Assembly: GCF_004353845.1 (NCBI RefSeq) | Contig: NZ_CP037864.1 | Location: forward strand, 3,224,001 to 3,288,000 | DNA length: 64,000 nucleotides | Source of the DNA: Citrobacter arsenatis | GTDB lineage: Bacteria > Pseudomonadota > Gammaproteobacteria > Enterobacterales > Enterobacteriaceae | Direction: 5' to 3' | Part shown: positions 53,229 to 63,089 of the stretch, in pieces | Layout of the letters: each line of letters begins with the position of its first letter | Position numbering within the stretch: position 1 is the first letter of the stretch | Notes under the pieces: generated by a model | The model's input: only the letters and a program-made list of their open reading frames with translations | Databases searched by the model: none | What the model was told of the DNA's origin: nothing | Translations under genes and position numbers: made by a program

Positions 53229-54194
53229 TTACCCCCGGTAGCGCTGCTGGTTTTCAAGGAACCACTGATATGTACTGGCAAGCCCCGCTTCCAGGGATAT
53301 CTCGTGATACCAGCCCAGTTGATGCAGCCGCGTGACGTCAAGCAATTTGCGCGGCGTTCCGTCAGGTTTGCTGGCGTCGAACACCACGCGTCCCTTGTAA
53401 CCCACGACCTGCGCAATGGTCTGGGCCAGTTCCCGGATGGTGCAATCCACACCCGTGCCCACGTTGATATGCGACAGCATCGGTTGGGTATATTCCTGCA
53501 AGACTTCCTGCGCCAGCTCCATCACATGGATACTGGCCGCCGCCATGTCGTCGACATGCAGAAATTCACGCATTGGCGTCCCGCTTCCCCACACCACCAC
53601 ATCCGGCGTATTTTGCTCGCGAGCTTCATGAAAGCGGCGCAGCAGCGCCGGGATCACATGCGAATTACTCGGGTGGAAGTTGTCATGCGGTCCGTACAGA
53701 TTGGTCGGCATCACCGAGCGATAATCGCGGCCATACTGCCGGTTATACGATTCGCACAGTTTGATACCGGCAATTTTGGCAATCGCATACGGTTCATTGG
53801 TTGGTTCCAACTGCCCTTGCAGCAGTTCACTTTCGGCAATTGGCTGGGTGGCTTGCTTTGGATAAATGCAGGATGACCCGAGGAACAACAGTTTATTCAC
53901 GTTATGCAGATGCGCAGCATGAATAATATTGCTCTCAATCATCATGTTTTCATAAATGAAATCAGCAGGATAAGTATTGTTCGCCACTATCCCGCCCACT
54001 TTTGCCGCCGCCAGATAAACCTGGTCAATACGTTCAGTGGCAAAGAACGCCTGCACCGCGCCTGCGTCCAGCAGATTAAGTTGGTCACGGGTACGTAGCA
54101 CCAGTTCTACGTTATCTCGCTGCGCCAGTTGTCTGACGATGGCGGCCCCCACCATCCCGCGATGGCCCGCCACAAAAATACGTTGTGTCTTCAT
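53229..54194 (-). CDS. fcl: Fcl (WcaG), GDP-L-fucose synthase
   Basis: This 321-residue epimerase/reductase has GHRGMVGAAIVRQL at the N-terminus, the SSCIYPKQA serine and YAIAKIAG (Tyr-x3-Lys). It forms GDP-L-fucose for the two fucoses of colanic acid. It follows gmd by two bases. Confidence 0.96.
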   Translation of the reverse strand: MKTQRIFVAGHRGMVGAAIVRQLAQRDNVELVLRTRDQLNLLDAGAVQAFFATERIDQVYLAAAKVGGIVANNTYPADFIYENMMIESNIIHAAHLHNVNKLLFLGSSCIYPKQATQPIAESELLQGQLEPTNEPYAIAKIAGIKLCESYNRQYGRDYRSVMPTNLYGPHDNFHPSNSHVIPALLRRFHEAREQNTPDVVVWGSGTPMREFLHVDDMAAASIHVMELAQEVLQEYTQPMLSHINVGTGVDCTIRELAQTIAQVVGYKGRVVFDASKPDGTPRKLLDVTRLHQLGWYHEISLEAGLASTYQWFLENQQRYRG

Positions 54195-54196
54195 CC

Positions 54197-55318
54197 TCAG
54201 TACTCCAGCGCGATGGCGACCTCGTAACCGTGCGACTTCAACAGGGAATGCTTCTTCGCCGCATCAAGATCGTTGGCAACCATTTCCGCAATCATCTGGC
54301 GCAGCGTGATTTCCGGTTTCCAGCCCAGTTTTTCATGTGCTTTGGCCGGATCGCCCAACAGCGTTTCTACCTCTGCCGGACGGAAATAGCGCGGATCGAC
54401 GGCAATCATGACATCCCCAGGCTTCACCCCCGGCGCATCGTGTCCGGTTACGGAAACCACAATGCCTTTTTCATTCACGCCCTCACCTTCAAAGCGCAAT
54501 TTAATCCCTAACTGAGCCGCCGCCATTTCCACAAACTGACGCACGGAATACTGCACGCCGGTGGCAATCACGAAATCTTCCGGCTTATCTTGCTGCAGCA
54601 TCATCCACTGCATCCTGACGTAATCTTTGGCATGTCCCCAGTCACGCAGCGAATCCATGTTGCCCAGGTACAGGCAAGACTCCAGCCCCTGCGCGATGTT
54701 GGCGATCGCACGGGTAATTTTGCGAGTGACAAAGGTTTCCCCGCGGCGGGGAGATTCGTGGTTAAACAGAATGCCGTTACAGGCATACATACCGTAAGAT
54801 TCACGGTAGTTGACGGTTATCCAGTAGGCGTACAGCTTAGCAACGGCATACGGCGAACGCGGGTAGAACGGCGTGGTCTCTTTCTGCGGGATTTCCTGTA
54901 CCAGACCGTATAGCTCAGAAGTGGACGCCTGATAAAAACGGGTCTTCTTCTCCAGACCGAGGAAGCGGATAGCCTCCAGCAAACGCAACGTACCAATTGC
55001 ATCGACGTCCGCAGTGTATTCCGGTGAGTCAAACGACACCGCGACATGACTCATGGCGCCCAGGTTGTAGACCTCATCCGGTTGAACTTCCTTTAAAATA
55101 CGGGTCAGGTTGGAGGAGTCCGTCAAATCGCCATAGTGCAGATGGAATTTGGGATTGCCCGAATGCGGATCCTGGTAGATGTGGTCCACGCGTTCGGTGT
55201 TGAATGAGGAAGCACGACGTTTGATACCGTGTACTTCATACCCTTTTTCCAGCAGAAGTTCTGCCAGGTAAGAACCATCCTGCCCGGTTACGCCAGTGAT
55301 GAGAGCGACTTTTGACAT
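54197..55318 (-). CDS. gmd: Gmd, GDP-mannose 4,6-dehydratase of the colanic acid operon
   Basis: This 373-residue SDR has VTGQDGSYLAELL, STSELYG and YAVAKLYAYW. It matches E. coli Gmd in length and ends. It provides the 4-keto-6-deoxy intermediate to Fcl encoded just downstream. Confidence 0.97.
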   Translation of the reverse strand: MSKVALITGVTGQDGSYLAELLLEKGYEVHGIKRRASSFNTERVDHIYQDPHSGNPKFHLHYGDLTDSSNLTRILKEVQPDEVYNLGAMSHVAVSFDSPEYTADVDAIGTLRLLEAIRFLGLEKKTRFYQASTSELYGLVQEIPQKETTPFYPRSPYAVAKLYAYWITVNYRESYGMYACNGILFNHESPRRGETFVTRKITRAIANIAQGLESCLYLGNMDSLRDWGHAKDYVRMQWMMLQQDKPEDFVIATGVQYSVRQFVEMAAAQLGIKLRFEGEGVNEKGIVVSVTGHDAPGVKPGDVMIAVDPRYFRPAEVETLLGDPAKAHEKLGWKPEITLRQMIAEMVANDLDAAKKHSLLKSHGYEVAIALEY

Positions 55319-55342
55319 GTTATTACCTCTTAAATGATCCCC

Positions 55343-55897
55343 TCAGGGAGTAACTTTCTCGACGCGTTCGCGCGTGACTACAGCGGGATTTCCCCGACAA
55401 ATGACATTTGCTGGCAGCGATTTAAATACGCTGCTTCGTGCTCCAACGACGGTGCCATCACCAATCGTCACGCCTGGCGCGACAAAGACATCTGTCGCCA
55501 ACCAGCATTTAGCGCCAACCACAATCGGCGTGGCGTTAATATCAAAATGTTGACTGGCGTAATCGTGACTCCCGGTGCATAAATAACTTTTTTGCGAAAT
55601 AACCGCGTGGGCGCCAATCGTAATATCCCCCAGCGTATATAAAACCGCGTCATCACCCACCCAGGCATAATCTCCCAGGGTTAATTTCCACGGGTAAGTA
55701 ATTTTTACTGAAGGTCGAATAACTACGTTTTTTCCTATTTTTGCGCCAAACATCCGTAATAAAAAAGCACGCCAGCGATACATTACCTGTGGCGACCAGC
55801 GGAATAATGTTGCTTGCACCGCCCACCATAATTGGACTTTAATGACACCACCGCCGCGAAACCCCCCAGGAACTTTGAAGCCGCTTAGATCCTGCAT
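55343..55897 (-). CDS. wcaF: WcaF, colanic acid acetyltransferase
   Basis: This 184-residue hexapeptide-repeat (left-handed beta-helix) enzyme has VVIRPSVKITYPWKLTLGDY, IGAHAVISQKSYLCTGSHDY with the likely catalytic His, and VAPGVTIGDGTVVGARSSVF. It O-acetylates a fucose of the repeat, by analogy with E. coli. Confidence 0.94.
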   Translation of the reverse strand: MQDLSGFKVPGGFRGGGVIKVQLWWAVQATLFRWSPQVMYRWRAFLLRMFGAKIGKNVVIRPSVKITYPWKLTLGDYAWVGDDAVLYTLGDITIGAHAVISQKSYLCTGSHDYASQHFDINATPIVVGAKCWLATDVFVAPGVTIGDGTVVGARSSVFKSLPANVICRGNPAVVTRERVEKVTP

Positions 55898-55906
55898 AAG
55901 ATGCCC

Positions 55907-56653
55907 TTAAGTTTTTCCATATAAGTTTTTAGTTTTACCAGTTGTACGCAAACGTAAATATTCTGATAAACCGGTCCAAAAACCTGGCATACGTAATATC
56001 TGGCGCTGTACTTTTTTTGCGTCCCGGCACAATTCCAGATTATTCGTTGTTGACACTCCGCCCATGGAAAACTCAGACACCAACCCGCTCAGCTTTTTAA
56101 AAACATAACCGGACTTATATAATTTGGCGGCCAGCGCATAATCAGACGATATTTTATATTGCAAATCATAGCGCCAGACATCCAGTCCTGAGAGAGGAAA
56201 GAAGATTGCCTGATGGCTGGCGGGCAGGCTGTGATAAATATACCAACCCGGCTTGGCCCGGCGCTTTATTTTGTTGCCATTGCCAAAATCCAGCAACGCA
56301 TCACCAATAACCATGGTTTTATCGCTCTGCGTTTTTAGCTGACGGATAAAATCAGCCGCCTCCGCATGCAGAATATCGCCGGAGTTGAGGAACAGCGCGA
56401 ATCGCCCGCGCGCCATCGCAATACCTTTATTCATCGCATCATAGATGCCGTTATCCGGCTCGCTGACAAACCGTAACCGATGCTCTCCACTGAGTTCTTC
56501 AAGGAACGCAGACGTACCGTCAGAAGAGCCACCATCAATAACAATCCACTCAAAACTGATATCATTCGCCTGCGCCAGATGTGCCAGCGATGCGTGAGTT
56601 TTGACGATCCCTTCCAGATTGCGAAAGGCGACGGTGATAATACTGAGCAGCAT
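55907..56653 (-). CDS. wcaE: WcaE, colanic acid glycosyltransferase (GT2)
   Basis: This 248-residue GT-A enzyme starts LLSIITVAFRNLEGIVKT, with VIDGGSSDGTSAFLEEL and NSGDILHAEA (DxD-like). ATG 56653 matches the E. coli start; the open frame extends 16 codons into wcaD. It adds one of the fucose/galactose residues of the repeat. Confidence 0.94.
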   Translation of the reverse strand: MLLSIITVAFRNLEGIVKTHASLAHLAQANDISFEWIVIDGGSSDGTSAFLEELSGEHRLRFVSEPDNGIYDAMNKGIAMARGRFALFLNSGDILHAEAADFIRQLKTQSDKTMVIGDALLDFGNGNKIKRRAKPGWYIYHSLPASHQAIFFPLSGLDVWRYDLQYKISSDYALAAKLYKSGYVFKKLSGLVSEFSMGGVSTTNNLELCRDAKKVQRQILRMPGFWTGLSEYLRLRTTGKTKNLYGKT

Positions 56654-56658
56654 GTGAA

Positions 56659-57876
56659 TTACCTCGCGATATTCAGCGCCTTGCGCAAAATAAACGGACA
56701 CACAATTAAAAATGCGTATTCTGGACTAAATACTGAACCTGTAAAAAACAGCGACAGTGGCGTAAAAAGATAAAGCTGCACCCGATAATTCTGATTATCA
56801 CCAAACGCATTGATCATCATCTTCATGACTTTCCCCATGTACCATAGGGCTAATATCACTGCAAACCATGAAAAATAAATAATCAACAGATACAAGCCAT
56901 TGTCTATCGTTTTGCCAACATCTGCACCGTTAAAAATTCCGAATGATGCAACATATTCATAAAGCGAGCCAAATCTCACTACCCCATCAACGTTAAGTAA
57001 CGAATATCCGACCATCACTAATGGTCCTACAATACGATAATACGATGACGAACCTTCAGTTCCTAAATCACCAAGACGCGAAGCGATGTACGGAAACGCA
57101 AATATCACACCAACTAAAAACACGCTTAATGAGATTATCGCCAGCGGCAACTTCTTTTTTATCGCATCTTTATTCAGGTACTGGAATGCCCACTCCAGAA
57201 GATAAAACAAAATAAACGTCATTACCCCTGAAAACGATCCTGATAATATTATCCCTGCCAGAATCATAGCATCGGACTTAGGCGTTTTGATACCAAACTG
57301 TTTGATGCTGAGCCAAATTGAGATTAACGCCAGAGCGAAGAATGCTGGTTCGAAATAGAGCGCAGTGGTGCGTTTCCCACCAAACTTAATAAAGTTCAGA
57401 ACATAGCTGTTACTGTAAATAAGATATTTCGAAATAACTTCCATTAAACTACTGCCGCCACTGAGAATTATCTGCGCCATTTCAACAGCAGCTAACCCCA
57501 CCACCAGGCCCACAACCAACCAGAAAAAACGCAATATCTTGATGTAGTTATGCGGTGAAATGGTTTTGAAGCGAATACTCCACACCATGCCAATAATCAC
57601 CACGGTATAGACAAACAGCATCGCAGACGTCACGTACTTACTGGCATCAAGTGATTGTCCGAACAGATAGTTAAACGCCGTCAGCCCACCGCCTATACCC
57701 AGCGCAATCATTAGTTTTTTGATATTGATGCGCTCGACAAATAGCAACAGCAGAACGGGTAAGAAGGTGACGAGAGTTATCGGGAAGCTCTCGCCAAGCT
57801 GGGCGAGTTTGACGTTAACCAGCAGGTAAAGCAGCGGTAGCACCAAATAGCTACAGATTCTGATAGAACGAGACAT
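56659..57876 (-). CDS. wcaD: WcaD, putative colanic acid polymerase
   Basis: This 405-residue membrane protein has about ten helices and a large periplasmic loop, in keeping with a Wzy-type polymerase of colanic acid. ATG 57876 follows GGAGGAAT and gives the E. coli length, so the gene overlaps wcaC by 26 bp. Its AT content is higher than that of the rest of the operon, as is usual for polymerases. Confidence 0.93.
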   Translation of the reverse strand: MSRSIRICSYLVLPLLYLLVNVKLAQLGESFPITLVTFLPVLLLLFVERINIKKLMIALGIGGGLTAFNYLFGQSLDASKYVTSAMLFVYTVVIIGMVWSIRFKTISPHNYIKILRFFWLVVGLVVGLAAVEMAQIILSGGSSLMEVISKYLIYSNSYVLNFIKFGGKRTTALYFEPAFFALALISIWLSIKQFGIKTPKSDAMILAGIILSGSFSGVMTFILFYLLEWAFQYLNKDAIKKKLPLAIISLSVFLVGVIFAFPYIASRLGDLGTEGSSSYYRIVGPLVMVGYSLLNVDGVVRFGSLYEYVASFGIFNGADVGKTIDNGLYLLIIYFSWFAVILALWYMGKVMKMMINAFGDNQNYRVQLYLFTPLSLFFTGSVFSPEYAFLIVCPFILRKALNIAR

Positions 57877-59068
57877 ATTCCTCCAGCATCTGTTGCCCAC
57901 TGTATGCCACCCGGCTGCGCTGGCTGAACGCGGCAAGCGACGTGTCAAATACCGCCTGCGCAATGTCTGATTTTTTCAGTTGCACCAGTTGCAAAACCTC
58001 CGCTTCACTGACCGTTTTGCCACCTGATTTCGCCAGCACTTCCTGCGCGGCATCACTGTGCGTGGCAATCACCGGTACGCCAATGGAAAGCGCTTCGCAC
58101 ATAATCAGCGGGTAGTTATCAACACGGGAGCTGAACACCAGCCCATCCATTTCGTTAAGCGCGCTCATCAACGTGCGCTTATCGCTCTCAAACCCGTGGT
58201 TGATGACGTTATCCCCCGCGAACGGCGAAAATTTGCCGAAGGTATGCAGCTCAATTTTGTCTCCGAGTGCGATAATCTTCCGCACCAGCTGTTGACGGGT
58301 TTTCCCGTCATAGCGCAGATCATGAGCCACCACGGCGATTTTCGGTTTGCCGCTCTCCTCGTGTTTAACGGGAAGAGCGGCAAGGATGGCTTCAGTGGCC
58401 ACATCGATACCGTTATTGATAATGCGGCAGCGTCCCACGCCATACAGGCTGTTGAATGCGTCAGCCACATGCTGACTGGGCGAGATGAACTGGCAGCCCA
58501 GCGCCAGCATAGCGCGAAACATCTGGCGCTTACCGGGTAACTGTTGATGGGCTTTATCGATTTTTACCGGCGGATAATTGCTGAGCGTTGGGCATTTCTG
58601 GCAGCCCGTTTTCCAGTTTTCGCAGCCATCGGTAAAGGCACAACGCCCGGTCACACTCCAGTGATCGTGCAGCGTCCAGACGAAGGTGATATCCGGTTTA
58701 TGCGCCTTCACCTTTTGGCAAAAGGTGACCACCTCTTCCAGATTCAACCAATAGCTGTGCAACACATGAAAATGCAGGACCAGCGGGCCGCTGGTGCGGG
58801 TAACTTCACGGTATAACTTGTCGAGATTGCCAAACAGGTCGCGGTTCGCGAAACGAAACAGCGCAATGTTCACCGCCGACGTCAGGCGTGGCGTATGTTT
58901 GATAACCTGCGGGTAATTCGCATGGCTGACGCTTTTCTTGCCACCTTTGCCATAGCCATAGACAAAACGCGACGACAGACCTTTCTCCAGCGCCCTCAGG
59001 TGCAAATCTAACGCCACGCCTGCCGCCCCGCCTTCTGCGAGTCGCACATTAAATTGTAAGATATTCAT
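57851..59068 (-). CDS. wcaC: WcaC, colanic acid glycosyltransferase (GT4)
   Basis: This 405-residue GT-B enzyme begins MNILQFNVRLAEGGAAGVAL, contains a Cys cluster region (CAFTDGCENWKTGCQKCPTL, about 145-165) that may bind metal, and has a GT4 domain ending in YPLIMCEALSIGVPVIATHS. It adds a galactose or glucuronate-adjacent sugar in the repeat; the exact role is by analogy. Confidence 0.93.
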   Translation of the reverse strand: MNILQFNVRLAEGGAAGVALDLHLRALEKGLSSRFVYGYGKGGKKSVSHANYPQVIKHTPRLTSAVNIALFRFANRDLFGNLDKLYREVTRTSGPLVLHFHVLHSYWLNLEEVVTFCQKVKAHKPDITFVWTLHDHWSVTGRCAFTDGCENWKTGCQKCPTLSNYPPVKIDKAHQQLPGKRQMFRAMLALGCQFISPSQHVADAFNSLYGVGRCRIINNGIDVATEAILAALPVKHEESGKPKIAVVAHDLRYDGKTRQQLVRKIIALGDKIELHTFGKFSPFAGDNVINHGFESDKRTLMSALNEMDGLVFSSRVDNYPLIMCEALSIGVPVIATHSDAAQEVLAKSGGKTVSEAEVLQLVQLKKSDIAQAVFDTSLAAFSQRSRVAYSGQQMLEEYVSFYQNL

Positions 59069-59553
59069 TTTGTAACCTTCACTCGTGCTTTCTCGCCCAC
59101 CACCAGCGTGTTGTCGGGGATGCTATCCACCACCACGCTTCCGGCGCCAATCGTTACGTTATTGCCAATAACAACGTCGCCGAGCAGAGTGACATTGGCC
59201 CCCAGCTCAACGCCGTTACCAATGACCGGGCAGGACAAATCATTGGCACCAAGATTGCCGATGGTGACGCCGTGGCGCAGAGTGAAATCATCCCCTGCCA
59301 CCACGTGTTTATTGATAACCACCCCATAGCCATGATGGATGGTGAAACGACGACCGATAGATGCAGCGGCCTGAATTTCATAGCCAAACAGGCATTCGGT
59401 GATAAGGCGATACATCACCAGCACCGGTGCGGCCCACAGGTTATTCAGGATATTTTTTTTACGCCAGACGGAGCAAAAATGGGCCATCCGATAGGCTACC
59501 ACCATGCAGCAGGGGCGCAGACTCCAGCCGTTCGCACGTAAATCTTCCAGCAT
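59065..59553 (-). CDS. wcaB: WcaB, colanic acid acetyltransferase
   Basis: This 162-residue CysE-like hexapeptide acyltransferase has IGRRFTIHHGYGVVINKHVV, LRHGVTIGN and IGNNVTIGAGSVVVDSI. The His in HHGYG is the usual catalytic residue of serine acetyltransferase relatives. It acetylates colanic acid or a precursor. Overlaps wcaC by four bases. Confidence 0.93.
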   Translation of the reverse strand: MLEDLRANGWSLRPCCMVVAYRMAHFCSVWRKKNILNNLWAAPVLVMYRLITECLFGYEIQAAASIGRRFTIHHGYGVVINKHVVAGDDFTLRHGVTIGNLGANDLSCPVIGNGVELGANVTLLGDVVIGNNVTIGAGSVVVDSIPDNTLVVGEKARVKVTK

Positions 59554-59555
59554 AC

Positions 59556-60398
59556 TTAGCGTCCCCGCAGTCCGTCGGCCAGACGCTTACTGTTACGAAG
59601 AGAAAGCAACGTCAGCAACGTGCGCCAGTTCATCCGTTTGTTGCGGATCTGATAGAGGGTAAACAGCTGATATTTCTTGCTGGCCCGGTCAAATTTGCCT
59701 TTGTGTTTGCGGTAGAACTGAAAGTAGCCGGAGAATTTTTTCGGTGATGAAGTAATACGCATTTCACCGTGGTTGACATGCAGGATCTGCGTCGCCTCTT
59801 TGACCTTCCACGGTTTGCCATACGCCACCACCATACGCAGGAAGATGTCGTAATCCTGCGCCGCTTTCAGCGTGGTATCGAACAGGCATGCTTTAAACCG
59901 CCATGCCCAGGTAAACACCTGGTTACCAATGATATTGCGCTTATAAAACTTCCGGCGTGAATAAACGGACTTCGGATAGAGTGGCAGACTGGTCGGCTGC
60001 GAATACACTTCACCTTCACAGACATAGTCATTGGCATACAAAAACGCCCGCGTGACCAGATGATGACGATAGTTGAGAAAAACGCTCAGGCGGTCCGGCG
60101 TCCATTCATCATCATCATCAATCCCCGTAATATATTGCCCCCTGGCCTGCATGATGGCTTGATTACGCACCGCGCAGGCCCCGCTATTATTGGGGTTACG
60201 CGTATACGACACTCGCGGATCGTTGAGTTCCTCAACAAACTGCTGCAGTTGCGCATACGAGGAAGAGCAATCGTCCACAATGATCATTTCCCAGTGAGGA
60301 TAGTCCTGGCGCAATACCGATTTAATCGCCCGAATGGCCAACTGTTGCCGGTTCCAGGTTGGCATGTAAATCGAAATTAGCGGGTTTTCTGTCGTCAT
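59556..60398 (-). CDS. wcaA: WcaA, colanic acid glycosyltransferase (GT2)
   Basis: This 280-residue GT-A enzyme has PLISIYMPTWNRQQLAIRAI, MIIVDDCSS, TGIDDDDEWTPDRL (DxD) and a C-terminal basic region. In E. coli it is thought to add glucuronate. It is the first gene after wzc in the transcript, separated by a REP-containing 77-bp gap. Confidence 0.94.
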   Translation of the reverse strand: MTTENPLISIYMPTWNRQQLAIRAIKSVLRQDYPHWEMIIVDDCSSSYAQLQQFVEELNDPRVSYTRNPNNSGACAVRNQAIMQARGQYITGIDDDDEWTPDRLSVFLNYRHHLVTRAFLYANDYVCEGEVYSQPTSLPLYPKSVYSRRKFYKRNIIGNQVFTWAWRFKACLFDTTLKAAQDYDIFLRMVVAYGKPWKVKEATQILHVNHGEMRITSSPKKFSGYFQFYRKHKGKFDRASKKYQLFTLYQIRNKRMNWRTLLTLLSLRNSKRLADGLRGR

Positions 60399-60418
60399 TT
60401 TCGTGTCCCAAATAAAGT

Positions 60419-60450
60419 TGCCTGATGACGCTACGCTTATCAGGCCTACA
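60419..60450. repeat. REP element between wcaA and wzc
   Basis: A single REP unit (GCCTGATGACGCTACGCTTA followed by TCAGGCCTAC) lies in the 77-bp gap. It resembles one unit of the pair between hisG and hisD and can form a hairpin that may attenuate or protect the operon mRNA between the export genes and the glycosyltransferase genes. Confidence 0.85.
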
Positions 60451-60475
60451 TTCGATATGCGTTGCTATTGGTTAT

Positions 60476-62638
60476 CTATTTCGAATCCGACGTGTACTCG
60501 TATTCGTAGTAACCGTAATCCTGGTACCCGCTGGCGCGGCGGAAGATCGAGTTGAGGATCACCCCTTTCACCTGAATGCCGTTTTGCTCGAAGCGACTCA
60601 GGCTGGTTTCCACCTCTTTCAGCGTATTAACCGCGTAACGTGCCACCATCAGCGTGGTTCCGACGTGACGCCCCACGATAGCCGCATCGGTCACCGCCAG
60701 TATTGGCGGGGTATCAATCAGCACCAGGTCATAGTGCGCGCTGGCCCAGGCAATCAGTTCACCAAAGCGCTCGCTCATCAGAAGCTCGGAAGGATTGGGA
60801 GGGATTTGGCCGCGAGGGATCAGATCGAAATGCGGGATCGACGTCGGTTTCGCGCCAGATGAAATATCCCCCTTGCCGATGAGGATCTCAGACAGACCGT
60901 TGACGTTATTGGTCCCCAGCAGTTCGTGGGTATAGCCTTTGCGCATGTCACAGTCGATCAACAGCACGCGTTTGTTGGTCTGGCTGATGACCGCAGCCAG
61001 GTTGGCGCAGACAAACGTTTTGCCAATCGACGGGCTAACGCCGGTCAGCATCAATACATTGTTGCGCGCTTGCATCATGGCAAAGTGCAGACTGGTACGC
61101 AGGCTGCGGACCGCTTCTATCGCGAGATCCGTCGGATTCCCCACCGCCAGTAACTGGCTTTGCTTGTAGCGTTTCACACCTTTAATGGTCTGAACGTTAT
61201 CCCGCGCTTTTTGCCATTCAGACAGGGGAATACTGGCATACACGCTGATACCATGCTCCTCCAGCGCCTGCGGACTTTCAATGCCGCGATTAAACAGAGA
61301 CCGTAGCAGGACACCCACCACCGAAAGCATCAAACCGAGGATGATACTGCCGAGAATAATTAGCGCCGTTTTCGGTTTCAGCACGCCAGGCTGGGCAATC
61401 GCGGGATCGACGATGCGTACATCTCCGACCGTACTGGCCTCGGTAATCTTCAGTTCCTGTTGCTTGTTCAGTAACTGCATATAGACCTGCTGACCGGACT
61501 CCACGTCGCGCGTCAGGCGGACAATTTCCTGCTGCGTTTTCGGCATCGCCGTTACGCGCCCGTTCAGCTTACTTTTCTCATCTTCCAGCGCCTGGCGTTT
61601 TTCCAGCAACGTGCGGTACGCCGGATGCGCTTTGGTGAACAGCTTGGAAATCTCCGCTTCTTTGAAGGACAGCTCATTAAGCTGCGCGTCAATATTCACC
61701 ATTGAATCCAGCACCGCTTTGGCTTCCAGCGGCAAATCCACGGAGTCTTTGTCCTGACGAAAGGCGTTCAGCTTGTTTTCGGCAACGTCCAGTCGGTTAC
61801 GCACCTCGGGCAGTTGTTTTGCCAGAAACGCCAGACTTTTAGCTGCCTCTTCAGACTTACGCTCTACGTTTTGTTGCAAATAGTTGCGGGTAATACTGTC
61901 GAGGATCTGGCGGATTTGCTCGCGGTCTTCGCCGGTAAAGGTCAGGCTCAATACGCCGGTGTCTTTGCCAGTTTCCGACACCATCAGGTTATTTTGCAGG
62001 GTGTTAATCATGCCCAATGTGGAAAATTTACTGACGGTAAATTGGCTCTCAGGGCTGGCATGAATCGCCTCAACCAGCATCGTCACGCCATCGTGTTTCA
62101 GCACTTGTCCAACCTGCCCCTGGGCGCTAAAACCCCCGTCACTCACCAGTTGATAGCGTTTGTCATTCAGCACGCTGAGCGTGAAGGTCTGTTCCTTCAT
62201 CGCCTTTGGCAACGTGAAGGTGGTCACGTTAACCGTTTCATTCTGACGGCCCATCAACCGATCCCAGCCCGCGCCAAAAATGGGGAACGTATCTTTGGTA
62301 ACAGCGATATCAAGGTTGAGATCGTCTACCGTTTTCCCCAATACCAGTCGTGACTGGATGAGCTGAATTTCCGCTTCCGAGGCCGGAGGTTTGTTCGACA
62401 ACGCCGAACCAATATCCTGCACCAGTGAATTTCCGGTATTTTGCTCAATTTGTACCAGCGCGTCCGCACTGTAGATTGGTGTGGCGAACAGCGTGTAAAC
62501 CGCGGCGCACATTGCAAATGCCGCGGTAATGCCAAGCACCCACCAGCGGGCTTCCACCACCGTTGCAACCAGACGACCAATATCGATTTCATCATTGCCT
62601 GTTATCGGCGCAGCAGACTGTTTTACTTTTTCTGTCAT
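60476..62638 (-). CDS. wzc: Wzc, tyrosine autokinase of colanic acid export
   Basis: This 720-residue polysaccharide co-polymerase and BY-kinase has two transmembrane helices (about residues 32-52 and 425-446), a periplasmic Wzz-like domain between, and a cytoplasmic kinase with Walker A GVSPSIGKT, Walker A' VLLIDCDMRKGYTHELLG and Walker B VLIDTPPI. The C-terminal tail YQDYGYYEYEY is the tyrosine cluster phosphorylated in trans and dephosphorylated by Wzb. ATG 62638 is chosen (MTEKVKQS), overlapping the wzb stop. Confidence 0.97.
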   Translation of the reverse strand: MTEKVKQSAAPITGNDEIDIGRLVATVVEARWWVLGITAAFAMCAAVYTLFATPIYSADALVQIEQNTGNSLVQDIGSALSNKPPASEAEIQLIQSRLVLGKTVDDLNLDIAVTKDTFPIFGAGWDRLMGRQNETVNVTTFTLPKAMKEQTFTLSVLNDKRYQLVSDGGFSAQGQVGQVLKHDGVTMLVEAIHASPESQFTVSKFSTLGMINTLQNNLMVSETGKDTGVLSLTFTGEDREQIRQILDSITRNYLQQNVERKSEEAAKSLAFLAKQLPEVRNRLDVAENKLNAFRQDKDSVDLPLEAKAVLDSMVNIDAQLNELSFKEAEISKLFTKAHPAYRTLLEKRQALEDEKSKLNGRVTAMPKTQQEIVRLTRDVESGQQVYMQLLNKQQELKITEASTVGDVRIVDPAIAQPGVLKPKTALIILGSIILGLMLSVVGVLLRSLFNRGIESPQALEEHGISVYASIPLSEWQKARDNVQTIKGVKRYKQSQLLAVGNPTDLAIEAVRSLRTSLHFAMMQARNNVLMLTGVSPSIGKTFVCANLAAVISQTNKRVLLIDCDMRKGYTHELLGTNNVNGLSEILIGKGDISSGAKPTSIPHFDLIPRGQIPPNPSELLMSERFGELIAWASAHYDLVLIDTPPILAVTDAAIVGRHVGTTLMVARYAVNTLKEVETSLSRFEQNGIQVKGVILNSIFRRASGYQDYGYYEYEYTSDSK

Positions 62639-63084
62639 TGTTTTTCCTGCTCTGCGTTCAGTGCCTTGGCCCATTGGCGGGCAGACCGTTCAAGTAATGC
62701 GTACACCGCGTCAAACGCATCGCGGCTTTTCCGATACGGATCGGGAATTTCACGCTCGCTGTCCCAGTGACCAAAAAGCATCACTTTGCCGCGCATCTCC
62801 GGCACCATTTCGCACAGGGCAGAGATATGGCGTTTTTCCATGGTCAGGATCAGGTCATACTCCCGGCACATGCGTCCCGAGATCTGCCGGGCGCAATGAT
62901 TCTCCAGCGACAGGTTATGCGCCTGCGCCACGCTAATGGCGCACGGATCCGCGCCTTTCCCCACCAGCGCCCCGAGGCCGGCAGAAGAGACCGTTAACGC
63001 CGGGTGAAATTGCCTTAACAAGCGCTCTGCCGTCGGGGAGCGACAAATGTTCCCCACACAGACAACTAAGATTTTGTTAAACAT
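62635..63084 (-). CDS. wzb: Wzb, low-molecular-weight protein tyrosine phosphatase
   Basis: This 149-residue phosphatase has the P-loop CVGNICRS (Cys9, Arg15) and the general-acid Asp in DPYR. It dephosphorylates the Wzc tyrosine tail, which is needed for colanic acid export. The gene overlaps wzc by four bases and starts five bases after wza ends. Confidence 0.97.
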   Translation of the reverse strand: MFNKILVVCVGNICRSPTAERLLRQFHPALTVSSAGLGALVGKGADPCAISVAQAHNLSLENHCARQISGRMCREYDLILTMEKRHISALCEMVPEMRGKVMLFGHWDSEREIPDPYRKSRDAFDAVYALLERSARQWAKALNAEQEKQ

Positions 63085-63089
63085 GACGA